A stretch of DNA of 64,000 nt from Pseudomonas fluorescens (GTDB lineage Bacteria; Pseudomonadota; Gammaproteobacteria; Pseudomonadales; Pseudomonadaceae). Shown in pieces: positions 19,073 to 28,187 of this stretch. Under the pieces are notes generated by a model. It saw only the letters and a program-made list of their open reading frames with translations. It ran no database searches and had not been told where the DNA came from. Within the stretch, counting starts at the first letter, position 1; each line of letters starts with the position of its first letter. The position numbers and the translations under genes are program-made. The stretch is taken from positions 84,958 to 148,957 of the forward strand of contig NZ_JSAK01000014.1 of NCBI RefSeq assembly GCF_000802965.1, written 5' to 3'.

Positions 19073-19477
19073 TTACTTTTTCTTGCGTACGTACAGCACC
19101 AGATTGTGATCAACCATCTCGAAACCGTACTTGTCGACGATGGCTTTCTGCAGGCGCTCGATTTCTTCGTCGAAGAATTCGATCACTTCGCTGGTTTCGA
19201 CGTTGACCATATGGTCGTGATGCTTGCCGTCGTCCAGTTCGAAGACCGCATGGCCTCCGTCGAAGTTGTGCCGCACCACAAGCCCAGCTGCCTCGAACTG
19301 AGTCAGTACACGGTAAACCGTGGCCAGACCGACGTCCTCGCCAGCCTCCATCAGTGCCTTGTAGACATCCTCGGCACTCATGTGGCGTTGCTCGGCGGAA
19401 TCGAGCATTTGCAGAATTTTGACCCGTGGAAGGGTCACTTTGAGGCCGGCTTTGCGTAGTTCGCTATTTTCAACCAT
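19073..19477 (-). CDS. fur: Ferric uptake regulator Fur
   Basis: Fur is the dimeric Fe(II)-dependent repressor of iron-uptake genes. The 134-residue protein matches Pseudomonas Fur throughout (MVENSELRKAGLKVTLPR). It has a winged-helix DNA-binding half (LATVYRVLTQFEAAGLVVRH) and a metal-binding half with HHDHMV near residues 86-91 and VDHNLVLYVRKKK at the end. No cysteine is present anywhere, so the CxxC zinc site of E. coli Fur is absent; the position after HHDHMV is Asn. It is divergent from omlA. I see no consensus Fur box in the shared gap. Confidence 0.97.
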   Translation of the reverse strand: MVENSELRKAGLKVTLPRVKILQMLDSAEQRHMSAEDVYKALMEAGEDVGLATVYRVLTQFEAAGLVVRHNFDGGHAVFELDDGKHHDHMVNVETSEVIEFFDEEIERLQKAIVDKYGFEMVDHNLVLYVRKKK

Positions 19478-19500
19478 GGTCAGCTTTCTCGCGATGCTGC

Positions 19501-19529
19501 TTCGCAGCTTCTCTTAATGCGGGTATGAT
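19501..19529 (+). promoter_or_regulatory. Candidate omlA promoter
   Basis: TTCGCA (19501-19506) and TATGAT (19524-19529) are spaced 17 bp apart, 45 bp before the omlA start. The -10 is good; the -35 matches 4 of 6. Confidence 0.4.
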
Positions 19530-19574
19530 CGGCGTTTACGTTGTCCCAGCCAAGATAGTGGAAGTCGCCCACCG

Positions 19575-20102
19575 ATGCAAAACACCAAGCTCTTGCTAAC
19601 CAGTTTCACCTTTGTGGGACTGCTCGCACTCGCCGGTTGTTCATTCCCCGGGGTTTACAAAATCGACATCCAGCAGGGCAATGTCGTCACGCAGGACATG
19701 ATAGACCAGTTACGCCCGGGAATGACCCGTAAGCAAGTAAGGTTTATCATGGGCAACCCTCTGCTGACTGACACGTTCCATGCCGATCGCTGGGATTATC
19801 TGTACAGCCTGCAACCGGGTGGCGGTGAACGCCAACAAGAACGCATTAGCGTTATCTTCAACCCAAATGACCAGCTTGTCAGCCTCTCTGGTGATTTCAT
19901 GCCCGGCGTGAGCCGCGACGAAGCCATTCTCGGCAAGGACAGTGGCACGACAGTGACCGCTCCTGCAGAAAACGTCGAGAAGCCGAAGCCGGAAAAACCG
20001 GTCAAGCCAGGTTCGTTGCTGGATCAGATCCAGAAGGACGTGGACGGCGTAGAAACCGTTCCAGTCCCGACACCAGAACCGTTGGACACCTCGCCGCAAT
20101 AA
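19575..20102 (+). CDS. bamE: Outer-membrane lipoprotein OmlA (BamE)
   Basis: OmlA is the SmpA/BamE lipoprotein of the BAM complex that inserts outer-membrane proteins. The 175-residue precursor has a lipobox LALAGC (Cys near 22). The BamE core follows: [37 protein letters not shown] and a DRWDYLYSL strand. The Pro/Lys-rich C-terminal extension is typical of Pseudomonas and longer than E. coli BamE (113 residues). The adjacent divergent position to fur is conserved in pseudomonads. It ends at a strong terminator. Confidence 0.95.
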   Translation: MQNTKLLLTSFTFVGLLALAGCSFPGVYKIDIQQGNVVTQDMIDQLRPGMTRKQVRFIMGNPLLTDTFHADRWDYLYSLQPGGGERQQERISVIFNPNDQLVSLSGDFMPGVSRDEAILGKDSGTTVTAPAENVEKPKPEKPVKPGSLLDQIQKDVDGVETVPVPTPEPLDTSPQ

Positions 20103-20112
20103 TTTGCGACGC

Positions 20113-20144
20113 AATAAAAAACCCGGCGTGCCGGGTTTTTTATT
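20113..20144. terminator. Bidirectional terminator between omlA and rnfH
   Basis: AATAAAAAACCCGGC and GCCGGGTTTTTTATT form a perfect 15-bp inverted repeat two bases apart. T-runs occur on both strands, so it can end the convergent omlA and rnfH transcripts. Confidence 0.92.
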
Positions 20145-20161
20145 GCCTGGTGATTGGCGAC

Positions 20162-20476
20162 TTATTGATTGCGCGCCTTCGCCTCGGCAGCCTTGGCCGC
20201 CCGCAACCGGCGAATCTCTTTGGGATCGGCCAGCAAAGGTCGATAAATCTCGATGCGATCCCCCGATCGAACCAAATGACTGTCGGGATCGACGACTACC
20301 TTCCCGAAGATCCCCACCGTGCACCGGGCCACATCCAGCTCAGGAAATGCCTGGCTTATCCCGGATTTCAGCAACACCCCTCGAACGGTCGTCCCTGCTG
20401 GCACCACCACCGGCAAAAGCACCTGGCGATCAACGGCGGCATACACCACCTCAATCTCAATCAACGCATCAACCAT
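20162..20476 (-). CDS. rnfH: RnfH family ubiquitin-like protein
   Basis: RnfH is a small beta-grasp protein of the UPF0125 family, usually encoded beside ratA; its biochemical role is not settled. The 104-residue protein starts MVDALIEIEVVYAAVDRQVL and has the family segments VPAGTTVRGVLLKSGI, VGIFGKVV and GDRIEIYRPLLADPKE, with a basic Ala-rich tail. The ATG at 20476 lies 8 bp inside the end of ratA, giving overlap and likely translational coupling. An in-frame upstream extension is not conserved-looking. Confidence 0.93.
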   Translation of the reverse strand: MVDALIEIEVVYAAVDRQVLLPVVVPAGTTVRGVLLKSGISQAFPELDVARCTVGIFGKVVVDPDSHLVRSGDRIEIYRPLLADPKEIRRLRAAKAAEAKARNQ

Positions 20477-20903
20477 GTATTTGCTTGGCCCGCTGGCAGA
20501 AAGCATCCATCAGCGTATTGGCCGCCTGATTGAACAATGGCCCCAAGGTCGCGCGAACAATCGGCCCAGCGTAATCGAACGAAAGGTCCAGGCTGATCTT
20601 GCAAGCCTTATCGGTCAACGCTTTGAACACCCAGACGCCATGCAACTGAGTGAATGGCCCCTCTTCGAGATTCATCTCGATCGACTGTCCGGGAACCAGG
20701 GTATTACGCGTCACGAAATGCTGACTGAGTCCGCCCTTGGCCACACCCACGCTGGCCCGCATATGCTCAGGAGAGCTTTCGAGCACTTCGGCCGTTGAAC
20801 ACCACGGCAGGAATTCCGGATAGCGGGCCACGTCGTTGACCAGGTCGTACAGCGCTTGTGCCGGATACGGCAGCAGGGCAGAACGTGCAATGTGTGTCGT
20901 CAT
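20469..20903 (-). CDS. ratA: RatA family START-domain protein (ribosome-associated toxin / coenzyme Q-binding)
   Basis: This is a 144-residue START/SRPBCC protein of the RatA (PasT/YfjG) family. Members are reported to block 70S assembly in E. coli, and eukaryotic Coq10 homologues bind ubiquinone. It starts MTTHIARSALLPYPAQALYDLVNDVARYPEF, and the expected VAKGGLSQHFVTRN and ISLDLSFDYAGPI strands and the final amphipathic helix are visible. It overlaps rnfH by 8 bp, the usual ratA-rnfH operon. It is not a plasmid-type toxin; no cognate antitoxin is needed in this arrangement. Confidence 0.92.
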   Translation of the reverse strand: MTTHIARSALLPYPAQALYDLVNDVARYPEFLPWCSTAEVLESSPEHMRASVGVAKGGLSQHFVTRNTLVPGQSIEMNLEEGPFTQLHGVWVFKALTDKACKISLDLSFDYAGPIVRATLGPLFNQAANTLMDAFCQRAKQIHG

Positions 20904-20910
20904 GTAAGCG

Positions 20911-22314
20911 TCACTTCCACAGCTGGGCGGCAAACACTACAAGAATGCCGATGGGCGCCACATAGCGCATCAAGAACAAAGACAGGGCGAACAACAGGGG
21001 ATTGCGGATAGACAGTTCGTCGCGCACCGCATCACGACCCATCACCCAGCCTGCAAACACCACGAAACACAAACCACCGAGTGGCAACATGATTCGCGAG
21101 GTAAAGAAATCGATCACACCAAAGAAATCCAGGCCGCCGGTCGCGCCCCATTGGTAGAGGTGGAACAAACCGCCTTCGTTCACGAAGAACTTCGCCTCCT
21201 TCCAGATATTGAAGGAGAACACGGTGCCCAAGCCAACAAACCAGCAGGTGAACGCCAACCAGAACGTAACCCAGGCCCGGCTCACCTTCGTGCGCTCGAC
21301 CAGGTACGCCACCATCGGTTCCAGTAGCGAAATAGCCGAACTCCAGGCTGCAATCGCGACCAGCACAAAGAACACTACGCCCATCAACTGTCCGAGCGCT
21401 ACGTTACCAAAGGCAAAGGGCAGGCTCACGAACATCAGGCCTGGGCCTTCGCTTGGGTTCAGGCCCGCGGCGAACACAATCGGAAACAGTGCCAGGCCGG
21501 CCACCAGGGAAACGAAGGTATCGAGCAGCGCCACACCGACGATGGTGCCTGAGATCGACGAAGTCTTCGGCATATAAGCGCCGTAGATCATGATCGAGCC
21601 GACGCCCACACTCAGGGAAAAGAACGCATGCCCCATCGCCGGCAGCAACCCGCCGAGGACTTTTTCCGGCTGGAAGTCGAACATGAAATGCACGCCCTCC
21701 ATGAAGTGGCCGGTGGTCATGCTGTAGCCCAGCAACACCAGCACCATCACGAACAGCAGCGGCATCATGATTCGCAGACTGCGCTCAAGCCCGGCGACCA
21801 CGCCTTTGGCGATCACCACCGCCGACAGCAGCATAAAAATTGTGTGCCAGAGTGTCAGGCGCCATGGATCGGCGATCACATTACTGAAGTACGCGCCCAC
21901 CTGATCGGGCGTCGCCCCCTGGAAGTCGCCCCGCCCCATGTCGATGATGTAGTCCAGCGACCAGCCGCCAACGACACTGTAGAAAGACAGAATCAGCAAT
22001 GCAGTGATCATCCCGGCAAACGCGCCCCAGGACCATTTACCTGAATGCCCCGCCTCCAGCGCCAACACCTTCAGGGCATTGGCCGGGCTCTGCCGGGCGC
22101 GCCGACCGATCAGGGTTTCCGCCAGCATCACCGGCACACCGATCAGCGCGATACAGGCCAGGAACATCAGCACGAAAGCGCCGCCGCCATATACGCCGAC
22201 CATGTACGGGAACTTCCAGATACTACCCAGACCCACGGCCGAACCGGTCGCGGCGAGTATGAAGACCCAGCGGCTAGCCCAACTACCGTGGACTGAAACC
22301 TTGTCTGTCGACAT
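20911..22314 (-). CDS. Sodium-dependent transporter, neurotransmitter:sodium symporter (SNF) family
   Basis: This 467-residue inner-membrane protein belongs to the LeuT-type Na+ symporters. It starts [20 protein letters not shown], and the first helix holds the family signature [26 protein letters not shown] (partly unwound TM1 with the Na+ and substrate site). About 11-12 membrane helices are apparent. The substrate is probably an amino acid but cannot be read from sequence. The ATG at 22314 fits the family; a 17-codon upstream extension does not. It is divergent from smpB and is followed 7 bp later by ratA on the same strand. Confidence 0.9.
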   Translation of the reverse strand: MSTDKVSVHGSWASRWVFILAATGSAVGLGSIWKFPYMVGVYGGGAFVLMFLACIALIGVPVMLAETLIGRRARQSPANALKVLALEAGHSGKWSWGAFAGMITALLILSFYSVVGGWSLDYIIDMGRGDFQGATPDQVGAYFSNVIADPWRLTLWHTIFMLLSAVVIAKGVVAGLERSLRIMMPLLFVMVLVLLGYSMTTGHFMEGVHFMFDFQPEKVLGGLLPAMGHAFFSLSVGVGSIMIYGAYMPKTSSISGTIVGVALLDTFVSLVAGLALFPIVFAAGLNPSEGPGLMFVSLPFAFGNVALGQLMGVVFFVLVAIAAWSSAISLLEPMVAYLVERTKVSRAWVTFWLAFTCWFVGLGTVFSFNIWKEAKFFVNEGGLFHLYQWGATGGLDFFGVIDFFTSRIMLPLGGLCFVVFAGWVMGRDAVRDELSIRNPLLFALSLFLMRYVAPIGILVVFAAQLWK

Positions 22315-22417
22315 CGTTGTCACGTCCAACCGTTCAAAAAAGAGCGCGCATTGTCCGGGATTCAATCAACCTGCTCAAGCACGCAGCAACACCGTAGCCG
22401 ACTCGCTTGCAACTCCC

Positions 22418-22423
22418 TATAAT
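22418..22423 (+). promoter_or_regulatory. Consensus -10 box immediately before smpB
   Basis: TATAAT at 22418-22423 is a perfect -10 hexamer, but no TTGACA-like -35 is found 16-19 bp upstream. Transcription from it would start about 22430, only two or three bases before the smpB ATG at 22433. No Shine-Dalgarno precedes that ATG. Confidence 0.5.
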
Positions 22424-22432
22424 GCCGCCCCT

Positions 22433-22915
22433 ATGGCTAAACAGAAGAAACACCCAACAGGGACCATCGCGCAAAATAAAAAGGCGCGACACGATTACTT
22501 CATCGAGCATAAGTTCGAGGCTGGTCTGGTCCTGGCCGGCTGGGAAGTAAAAAGTCTGCGGGCGAGCAAGCTGCAACTGGTCGACAGTTACGTGCTCCTC
22601 AAGGATGGCGAAGCCTGGCTGCTCGGCAGCCACATCACGCCTCTGACGACCGCCAGCACCCACGTCATTGCCGACCCGGTCCGCACGCGCAAATTGCTGC
22701 TCAATCGGCGCGAGCTGGAAAAGCTCGCCGCGGCCGTGCAGCAGAAAGGCTATGCCTGCGTCTGCCTGTCCTGGTACTGGAGCAAGCACATGGTCAAGTG
22801 CGAGATCGCTCTGGGCAAGGGCAAGAAGGAATACGACAAGCGTGATACCGAGCGCGAGCGCGATGCCGGTCGTGAGTTGCAGCGTGCGGTGCGGAACAAG
22901 GGCAAGGAAGATTAA
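22433..22915 (+). CDS. smpB: SsrA-binding protein SmpB
   Basis: SmpB binds the tRNA-like end of tmRNA and delivers it to stalled ribosomes for trans-translation. The 160-residue protein starts [20 protein letters not shown]. It shows the OB-fold motifs [22 protein letters not shown] and [17 protein letters not shown], plus the basic C-terminal tail ([16 protein letters not shown]) that enters the mRNA channel. Its partner ssrA is in this window at 32300. The frame is open far upstream but the ATG at 22433 is family-like. It lacks a visible ribosome site and may be leaderless. Confidence 0.97.
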   Translation: MAKQKKHPTGTIAQNKKARHDYFIEHKFEAGLVLAGWEVKSLRASKLQLVDSYVLLKDGEAWLLGSHITPLTTASTHVIADPVRTRKLLLNRRELEKLAAAVQQKGYACVCLSWYWSKHMVKCEIALGKGKKEYDKRDTERERDAGRELQRAVRNKGKED

Positions 22916-22944
22916 TCTTCCCGCTTGAGTTCGTGGCGCTAGCG

Positions 22945-23020
22945 AAAAGATCGCAGCCTGCGACAGCTCCTACAGGGTCACATGAACCTCAGTAGGAGCT
23001 GCCGCAGGCTGCGATCTTTT
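22945..23020. repeat. REP inverted pair (GTAGGAGCTGCCGCAGG family)
   Basis: Arms of 29 bases (22945-22973 and 22992-23020), AAAAGATCGCAGCCTGCG... and its complement, differ at one position and flank an 18-base loop. It lies between the convergent smpB and lldR genes, ending in TTTTG on the plus strand. It could double as their terminator. Confidence 0.87.
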
Positions 23021-23034
23021 GTTTCTAAACCTGA

Positions 23035-23802
23035 TCACATCCCCTTGCGCCGCTCCGCCCGGGCCATGCGCTGCACTTCCTGACGCACTTCTTCCAGCAC
23101 TTCCTGCACATACAGAATGTGTCGACTGGACACTTCCCGCGCCTGCTCCGCCCGCCCCTCGATAATCGCTTGATACAACTCCCGGTGCTGCGTGATCAGC
23201 ATGTCGCGAGTTTCGGTGCGCTGTTTGTACATACCGCCAATGTTGGTCACCACGTTGCGCTTAAGCAGGTCGAACAACCCGCGAATGGTGTGCAACAACA
23301 CGGCGTTGTGACTGGCTTCGGCGATTGCCAGATGAAATTTCGCATCCGCCGCACCCTCCTCCGCCCGGCTCACTTCGTCGTGGCGCGAATAGCAGTCCTG
23401 CAATTCGTTGAACGCCGCGGTCAGCCGCTCGCGATCAACGTCCGTAGCCCGCAATGCTGCGTAATAGGCGCAGGACGCCTCCAGCGTATGGCGAAATTCC
23501 AGCAGGTCGCGCTGCGCCTCGGGATTGCTTTCCAGTAGATGCAGCAAGGGATCACTGAAGGTCGTGCCCAGGGATTCCACCACGTAATTGCCACCGCCCT
23601 GACGACTGACCAACAAACCCTTGGCCGCCAATTTCTGGATGGCTTCGCGCAGCGAAGGGCGAGATACGCCGAACTGCTCGGCCAATACGCGCTCGGCCGG
23701 CAAGCGTTCACCCGCCTTCAGCGTGCCCTCGAGGATCATGCCCTCAAGCTGCTCGACAATATCGTCAGACAAACGGCGCTGACGTATTTGATCAAACCCC
23801 AT
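23035..23802 (-). CDS. lldR: Lactate-responsive GntR/FadR-family regulator LldR
   Basis: This 255-residue regulator has an N-terminal winged helix (LPAERVLAEQFGVSRPSLREAIQKLAAKGLLVSRQGGG, roughly residues 35-70) and a C-terminal FCD all-helical effector domain. The FCD metal/ligand positions appear in the FRHTLE, KFHLAIAEASHN and TQHRELYQAI segments. It is divergent from lldP and the lactate oxidation genes. LldR of Pseudomonas represses such operons and is released by lactate, so that role is inferred. The 17-bp palindrome at 23997 is its likely operator. Confidence 0.9.
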   Translation of the reverse strand: MGFDQIRQRRLSDDIVEQLEGMILEGTLKAGERLPAERVLAEQFGVSRPSLREAIQKLAAKGLLVSRQGGGNYVVESLGTTFSDPLLHLLESNPEAQRDLLEFRHTLEASCAYYAALRATDVDRERLTAAFNELQDCYSRHDEVSRAEEGAADAKFHLAIAEASHNAVLLHTIRGLFDLLKRNVVTNIGGMYKQRTETRDMLITQHRELYQAIIEGRAEQAREVSSRHILYVQEVLEEVRQEVQRMARAERRKGM

Positions 23803-23949
23803 AACTCGATTTCTCCACGATCCCGACCGCTCGCCGGGCCTCTATTCTGGCCTATTGATGCTGCACCAGCACCTGCCACACAACATTTATCCAAACCCGG
23901 AAAATGGCTTGAAGGACCGGGCATTCGACAAAAGTTCTAGGGCGGCAAA

Positions 23950-23979
23950 TTGACACACCACCTACAACGCTTTTACCCT
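23950..23979 (+). promoter_or_regulatory. Candidate lldP promoter
   Basis: TTGACA at 23950-23955 is a perfect -35. The best -10 is TACCCT at 23974-23979 (18-bp spacing, weak). The LldR-type palindrome begins 18 bp downstream, where a bound repressor would block clearance. Confidence 0.35.
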
Positions 23980-23996
23980 AGCCAACAGCGATTGTA

Positions 23997-24013
23997 AATT
24001 GGTATTACCAATT
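23997..24013. promoter_or_regulatory. Putative LldR operator
   Basis: AATTGGTA-T-TACCAATT is a perfect 17-bp palindrome with 8-base arms. It matches the ATTGGT-N-ACCAAT pattern known for LldR/PdhR-type FadR-family operators. It sits in the lldR/lldP divergent gap, 52 bp before the lldP start. Confidence 0.85.
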
Positions 24014-24065
24014 ATCCAAGAACGCTGATCAGTGCCTGACCAACAACAATTAGGGGCCACCCCAT

Positions 24066-25760
24066 ATGCAAACCTGGCAACAGCTCTACAGCCCGCTCGG
24101 CAGCCTTGGCCTGTCCGCGCTCGCGGCCGTTATTCCCATCGTGTTTTTCTTCCTGGCCCTGGCCGTGTTCCGCCTCAAAGGACACGTCGCCGGTAGCATC
24201 ACGCTGGCCTTGTCGATTCTGGTGGCGATCTTTGCCTTCCAGATGCCTGTCGACATGGCGTTCGCCGCCGCCGGGTATGGTTTCGCCTACGGTCTGTGGC
24301 CAATCGCCTGGATCATCGTGGCGGCTGTGTTCCTCTACAAACTGACGGTCAAGAGCGGCCAGTTCGAGGTAATCCGCAGCTCGGTGCTGTCGATCACCGA
24401 CGACCAACGCCTGCAAGTGCTGCTGATCGGTTTCTGCTTCGGCGCCTTCCTCGAAGGTGCGGCCGGTTTCGGGGCACCGGTAGCGATTACCGCGGCGCTG
24501 TTGGTAGGACTGGGTTTCAACCCGCTCTATGCCGCAGGCCTGTGTCTGATCGCCAACACCGCCCCAGTGGCGTTCGGCGCTCTGGGGATTCCGATCATTG
24601 TTGCGGGGCAAGTAACCGGCATCGACGCGTTCAAGATCGGCGCCATGACCGGTCGCCAACTGCCGCTGCTGTCGCTGTTCGTGCCGTTCTGGCTGGTGTT
24701 CATGATGGATGGCCTGCGCGGCGTCCGCGAAACCTGGCCTGCCGCGCTGGTAGCCGGTTTGAGCTTTGCCGTCACCCAGTACTTCACGTCAAACTTCATC
24801 GGCCCGGAACTGCCGGACATCACCTCGGCCCTGGCCAGCCTGATCTCCCTGACGCTGTTCCTGAAAGTCTGGCAGCCAAAACGCGCCGCCGGCCAACACA
24901 TCGTTGGTGCCGTCTCGGCCTCTGTGGTGAGCGCCAGCGTTGGTGGTTTCGGCCAGAAGCGCACCACCGTAGCTTCGCCTTACAGCCTGGGTGAAATTTT
25001 CAAAGCCTGGTCGCCATTCCTAATCCTCACTGTACTGGTGACGATCTGGACCCTTAAACCGTTCAAGGCCATGTTTGCCGCCGGCGGTTCGATGTACAAC
25101 TTCGTGTTCAACTTCGCCATTCCGCACCTGGATCAAATGGTGATCAAGGTTGCGCCGATCGTGGCCAACCCGACCGCCATTCCAGCCGTGTTCAAGCTTG
25201 ATCCGATTTCCGCGACCGGCACGGCGATTTTCTTCTCGGCACTGATCTCGATGCTGGTCCTGAAGATCAATATCAAAACTGGTCTGACCACTTTGAAAGA
25301 GACCTTCTACGAGCTGCGCTGGCCGATCCTGTCTATCGGTATGGTGCTGGCCTTCGCCTTCGTCACCAACTATTCGGGTATGTCGTCGACCATGGCCCTG
25401 GTACTGGCCGGCACCGGCGCTGCGTTCCCGTTCTTCTCGCCGTTCCTCGGCTGGCTGGGCGTGTTCCTTACCGGTTCCGATACCTCGTCCAACGCGCTGT
25501 TCAGTTCGTTGCAAGCGACCACAGCACACCAGATCGGCGTCAACGACACCTTGCTGGTGGCGGCGAACACCAGTGGCGGTGTGACCGGCAAGATGATCTC
25601 GCCTCAATCGATCGCCGTGGCTTGCGCGGCGACCGGCTTGGTGGGCAAGGAGTCGGATCTGTTCCGCTTCACGCTCAAGCACAGTCTGTTTTTCGCAACG
25701 ATCGTCGGCCTGATCACCCTCGCTCAGGCCTACTGGTTCACCGGCATGCTGGTGCACTAA
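24066..25760 (+). CDS. lldP: L-lactate permease
   Basis: LldP is an inner-membrane proton/lactate symporter of the LctP family. The 564-residue protein has about 13 hydrophobic segments. It carries family-typical stretches such as [47 protein letters not shown] and [18 protein letters not shown]. It is first in the operon behind a likely LldR operator; lutA begins 151 bp later. D- and L-lactate and glycolate are known LldP substrates, which fits the mix of oxidation genes downstream. Confidence 0.95.
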   Translation: MQTWQQLYSPLGSLGLSALAAVIPIVFFFLALAVFRLKGHVAGSITLALSILVAIFAFQMPVDMAFAAAGYGFAYGLWPIAWIIVAAVFLYKLTVKSGQFEVIRSSVLSITDDQRLQVLLIGFCFGAFLEGAAGFGAPVAITAALLVGLGFNPLYAAGLCLIANTAPVAFGALGIPIIVAGQVTGIDAFKIGAMTGRQLPLLSLFVPFWLVFMMDGLRGVRETWPAALVAGLSFAVTQYFTSNFIGPELPDITSALASLISLTLFLKVWQPKRAAGQHIVGAVSASVVSASVGGFGQKRTTVASPYSLGEIFKAWSPFLILTVLVTIWTLKPFKAMFAAGGSMYNFVFNFAIPHLDQMVIKVAPIVANPTAIPAVFKLDPISATGTAIFFSALISMLVLKINIKTGLTTLKETFYELRWPILSIGMVLAFAFVTNYSGMSSTMALVLAGTGAAFPFFSPFLGWLGVFLTGSDTSSNALFSSLQATTAHQIGVNDTLLVAANTSGGVTGKMISPQSIAVACAATGLVGKESDLFRFTLKHSLFFATIVGLITLAQAYWFTGMLVH

Positions 25761-25786
25761 GAGCCACACCCAATATGGAAAAAACC

Positions 25787-25811
25787 GACGCCGGACCACG
25801 ATTCCGGCGTC
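25787..25811 (+). other. Stem-loop between lldP and lutA
   Basis: GACGCCGGA and TCCGGCGTC form a 9-bp stem with a 7-base loop, 26 bp after the lldP stop. No T-run follows, so it looks like an mRNA-stabilising or partial-termination element inside the operon. Confidence 0.5.
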
Positions 25812-25911
25812 AGCTATTCACAACCCGGTCTGCAAGGCTGCTGAAAGAATCTCCCTCTATATTCAGCGGCCTCAGCGGACGGATAACCGGGACCACCCGG
25901 AGACACGCCTG

Positions 25912-26736
25912 ATGAGCGAGCTTTTTTACAACGCTGTGCCGAATGCGACCCGTGTCGCCCCGCCACTGCCCGAGCCTCGGCAATACCCCGGCGAGAAACC
26001 GCAACGGGTGTACCTGTTCGGAACCTGCGTAGTGGATTTGTTCTACCCGGAAGCCGGAATGGACGCGATCCACTTGCTGGAACGCGAAGGCATCCGCGTC
26101 GAGTACCCGCAAGGGCAAAGCTGCTGCGGTCAACCGGCCTACACCTCGGGTTACACCGAGCAGGCAAGGACCGTGGCGCGCTCGCAACTGGCGTTGTTCG
26201 CCGGGGATTATCCGGTGGTGGTGCCTTCGGGCTCCTGCGCGGGCATGTTGCGCGAACACTATGCCGACTTGTTCAAGGACGAGCCGGACACGTTGAAACA
26301 GGTTCAGGCATTGGCGGCCAGAACCTACGAACTCGCTGAGTTCCTGTTGTTTGTCTGCAAAGTGCAGCTCAAGGACGACGGCGAGCCGGTAAAAGTGGCG
26401 CTACACACGTCGTGCTCGGCACGCCGTGAAATGAACACCCATTTGCATGGTCGCGAGTTGTTGGCGCAGTTGAGCAACGTGGAACGCGTGGACCACAGCC
26501 ACGAGAGCGAATGCTGTGGCTTCGGTGGGACTTTCAGCGTCCGTATGCCAGACATTTCCGGCGCGATGGTGGCTGACAAGACCCGGTCGTTGAAGGAATC
26601 CGGCGCACACAAGGTACTGAGTGCCGACTGCGGTTGCCTGATGAACATCAACGGTTCTCTGGAGAAGCAGAAGGAAGCACTTCGCGGCCAACATCTGGCC
26701 AGTTTCCTCTGGCAGCGTACCGGGGGTGCCCGATGA
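25912..26736 (+). CDS. lutA: L-lactate oxidation (Fe-S)-binding protein LutA/LldE
   Basis: This 274-residue protein has two CCG domains (DUF3400-type cysteine-rich repeats): QGQSCCGQPAYTSGY near residues 65-80 and SECCGFGGTFSVRMP near 200, plus HTSCSARREMN. These bind Fe-S clusters in the three-subunit LutABC L-lactate dehydrogenase (also called LldEFG or YkgEFG). It is about 20 residues longer at the N-terminus than many LutA proteins. The stop overlaps the lutB start as ATGA. Confidence 0.93.
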   Translation: MSELFYNAVPNATRVAPPLPEPRQYPGEKPQRVYLFGTCVVDLFYPEAGMDAIHLLEREGIRVEYPQGQSCCGQPAYTSGYTEQARTVARSQLALFAGDYPVVVPSGSCAGMLREHYADLFKDEPDTLKQVQALAARTYELAEFLLFVCKVQLKDDGEPVKVALHTSCSARREMNTHLHGRELLAQLSNVERVDHSHESECCGFGGTFSVRMPDISGAMVADKTRSLKESGAHKVLSADCGCLMNINGSLEKQKEALRGQHLASFLWQRTGGAR

Positions 26737-28187
26737 GCGCCGCCGAGATTATTCCTACGGTCGCCGTAGAAGAAGACTTCCGCACTCGGGCTCACGAGGC
26801 TTTGGGTGACACGCAATTGCGAGGCAACTTTCGCAAGGCGATGGATTCACTGATGACAAAACGGGCAGCGTCCTTCAGCGATGCCCATGAAAGAGAACAT
26901 CTGCGAGCGCTGGGCAATACTGTCCGCGCCCGCGCGCTTTCCAAGTTGCCCGACCTGCTTGAGCAACTTGAACAGAACCTGACCCGCAACGGTGTGAAAG
27001 TGCACTGGGCGGAAACGGTGGACGAGGCCAATGGCATCGTCCTCTCGATCATCCGCGCTCACGAGGGGCGGCAAGTGATCAAGGGCAAATCGATGGTCAG
27101 CGAAGAGATGGAGATGAACCATGTCCTTGCTGATCAGGGCATTGAATGCCTGGAATCGGACATGGGCGAGTACATCGTCCAGCTCGACCACGAGAAGCCT
27201 TCACACATAATCATGCCGGCAATCCACAAGAACGCCGGTCAGGTCGCGTCCTTGTTCCACGACAAACTTGGCGTGGAATACACCAAGGACGTAGACCAAC
27301 TCATTCAGATCGGCCGCAGGGTCCTGCGGCAGAAATTCTTCGAAGCGGACATCGGCGTTTCCGGTGTCAACTTCGCCGTGGCCGAAACCGGCACCTTGCT
27401 GCTGGTGGAAAACGAAGGCAACGGACGCATGACCACCACGGTGCCACCGGTGCACATCGCCGTCACCGGCATCGAAAAAGTCGTGGAAAACCTGCGCGAT
27501 GTGGTGCCGCTGCTGTCGCTGTTGACCCGCTCTGCCCTGGGCATCCCGATCACCACCTACGTCAACATGATCTCCGGCCCGCGCAAGGAACATGAACTCG
27601 ACGGCCCGCAGGAAGTGCACCTGGTGCTGCTCGACAACGGACGCAGCCAGGCCTTTGCCGACAGCGAATTGCGCCAGACCCTGAACTGCATCCGCTGCGG
27701 CGCTTGTATGAATCATTGCCCGGTCTATACGCGAATCGGCGGTCATGCCTATGGGGAGGTTTACCCAGGGCCTATCGGAAAAATCATTACCCCGCACATG
27801 GTTGGCCTGGCGAAAGTCCCGGATCATCCGAGCGCCTCTTCGTTGTGCGGTGCCTGCGGTGAAGTGTGCCCGGTGAAAATCCCCATTCCTGCGTTGTTGC
27901 GCCGCTTGCGTGAGGAGAACGTCAAAGCACCCGACAGCACGGATCAAGTGATGCGCGGCCAAGGCAGCAAGTATTCGCGCAAGGAGCGCTTCATCTGGAA
28001 CGCCTGGGCGAAGCTGAACAGCTCGCCGACGCTGTATCGCCTGTTCGGTTTCTTCGCCACGCGCCTGCGCACCCTGACGCCGAGCAATGTCGGCCCGTGG
28101 ACGCAAAACCACAGCGCACCGAAACCCGCCGCCCGCTCACTGCATGACATGGCCCGCGAGCATCTGGCCAAACAGGGAGATCGTTGA
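26733..28187 (+). CDS. lutB: L-lactate oxidation iron-sulfur protein LutB/LldF
   Basis: LutB is the ferredoxin-like subunit of the LutABC L-lactate dehydrogenase. The 484-residue protein has an N-terminal LUD domain (KGKSMVSEEMEMNHVL and SGVNFAVAETGTLLLVENEG). It is followed by two 4Fe-4S clusters in CIRCGACMNHCPVYT and CGACGEVCPVKIPI near residues 310-385. The ATG at 26733 shares the lutA stop; a longer in-frame version lies within lutA. The C-terminus overlaps the lutC start region. Confidence 0.94.
   Translation: MSAAEIIPTVAVEEDFRTRAHEALGDTQLRGNFRKAMDSLMTKRAASFSDAHEREHLRALGNTVRARALSKLPDLLEQLEQNLTRNGVKVHWAETVDEANGIVLSIIRAHEGRQVIKGKSMVSEEMEMNHVLADQGIECLESDMGEYIVQLDHEKPSHIIMPAIHKNAGQVASLFHDKLGVEYTKDVDQLIQIGRRVLRQKFFEADIGVSGVNFAVAETGTLLLVENEGNGRMTTTVPPVHIAVTGIEKVVENLRDVVPLLSLLTRSALGIPITTYVNMISGPRKEHELDGPQEVHLVLLDNGRSQAFADSELRQTLNCIRCGACMNHCPVYTRIGGHAYGEVYPGPIGKIITPHMVGLAKVPDHPSASSLCGACGEVCPVKIPIPALLRRLREENVKAPDSTDQVMRGQGSKYSRKERFIWNAWAKLNSSPTLYRLFGFFATRLRTLTPSNVGPWTQNHSAPKPAARSLHDMAREHLAKQGDR

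Noticed and set aside
19478..19574. Fur box in the fur/omlA promoter
   Set aside because: No stretch close to GATAATGATAATCATTATC.
20104..20529. Plus-strand frames after omlA
   Set aside because: They begin in the omlA terminator and lie opposite rnfH and ratA.
20469..20903. ratA as a classical toxin-antitoxin toxin
   Set aside because: The ratA-rnfH pair is a conserved chromosomal operon and the START domain is not a known addiction toxin; the name is historical.
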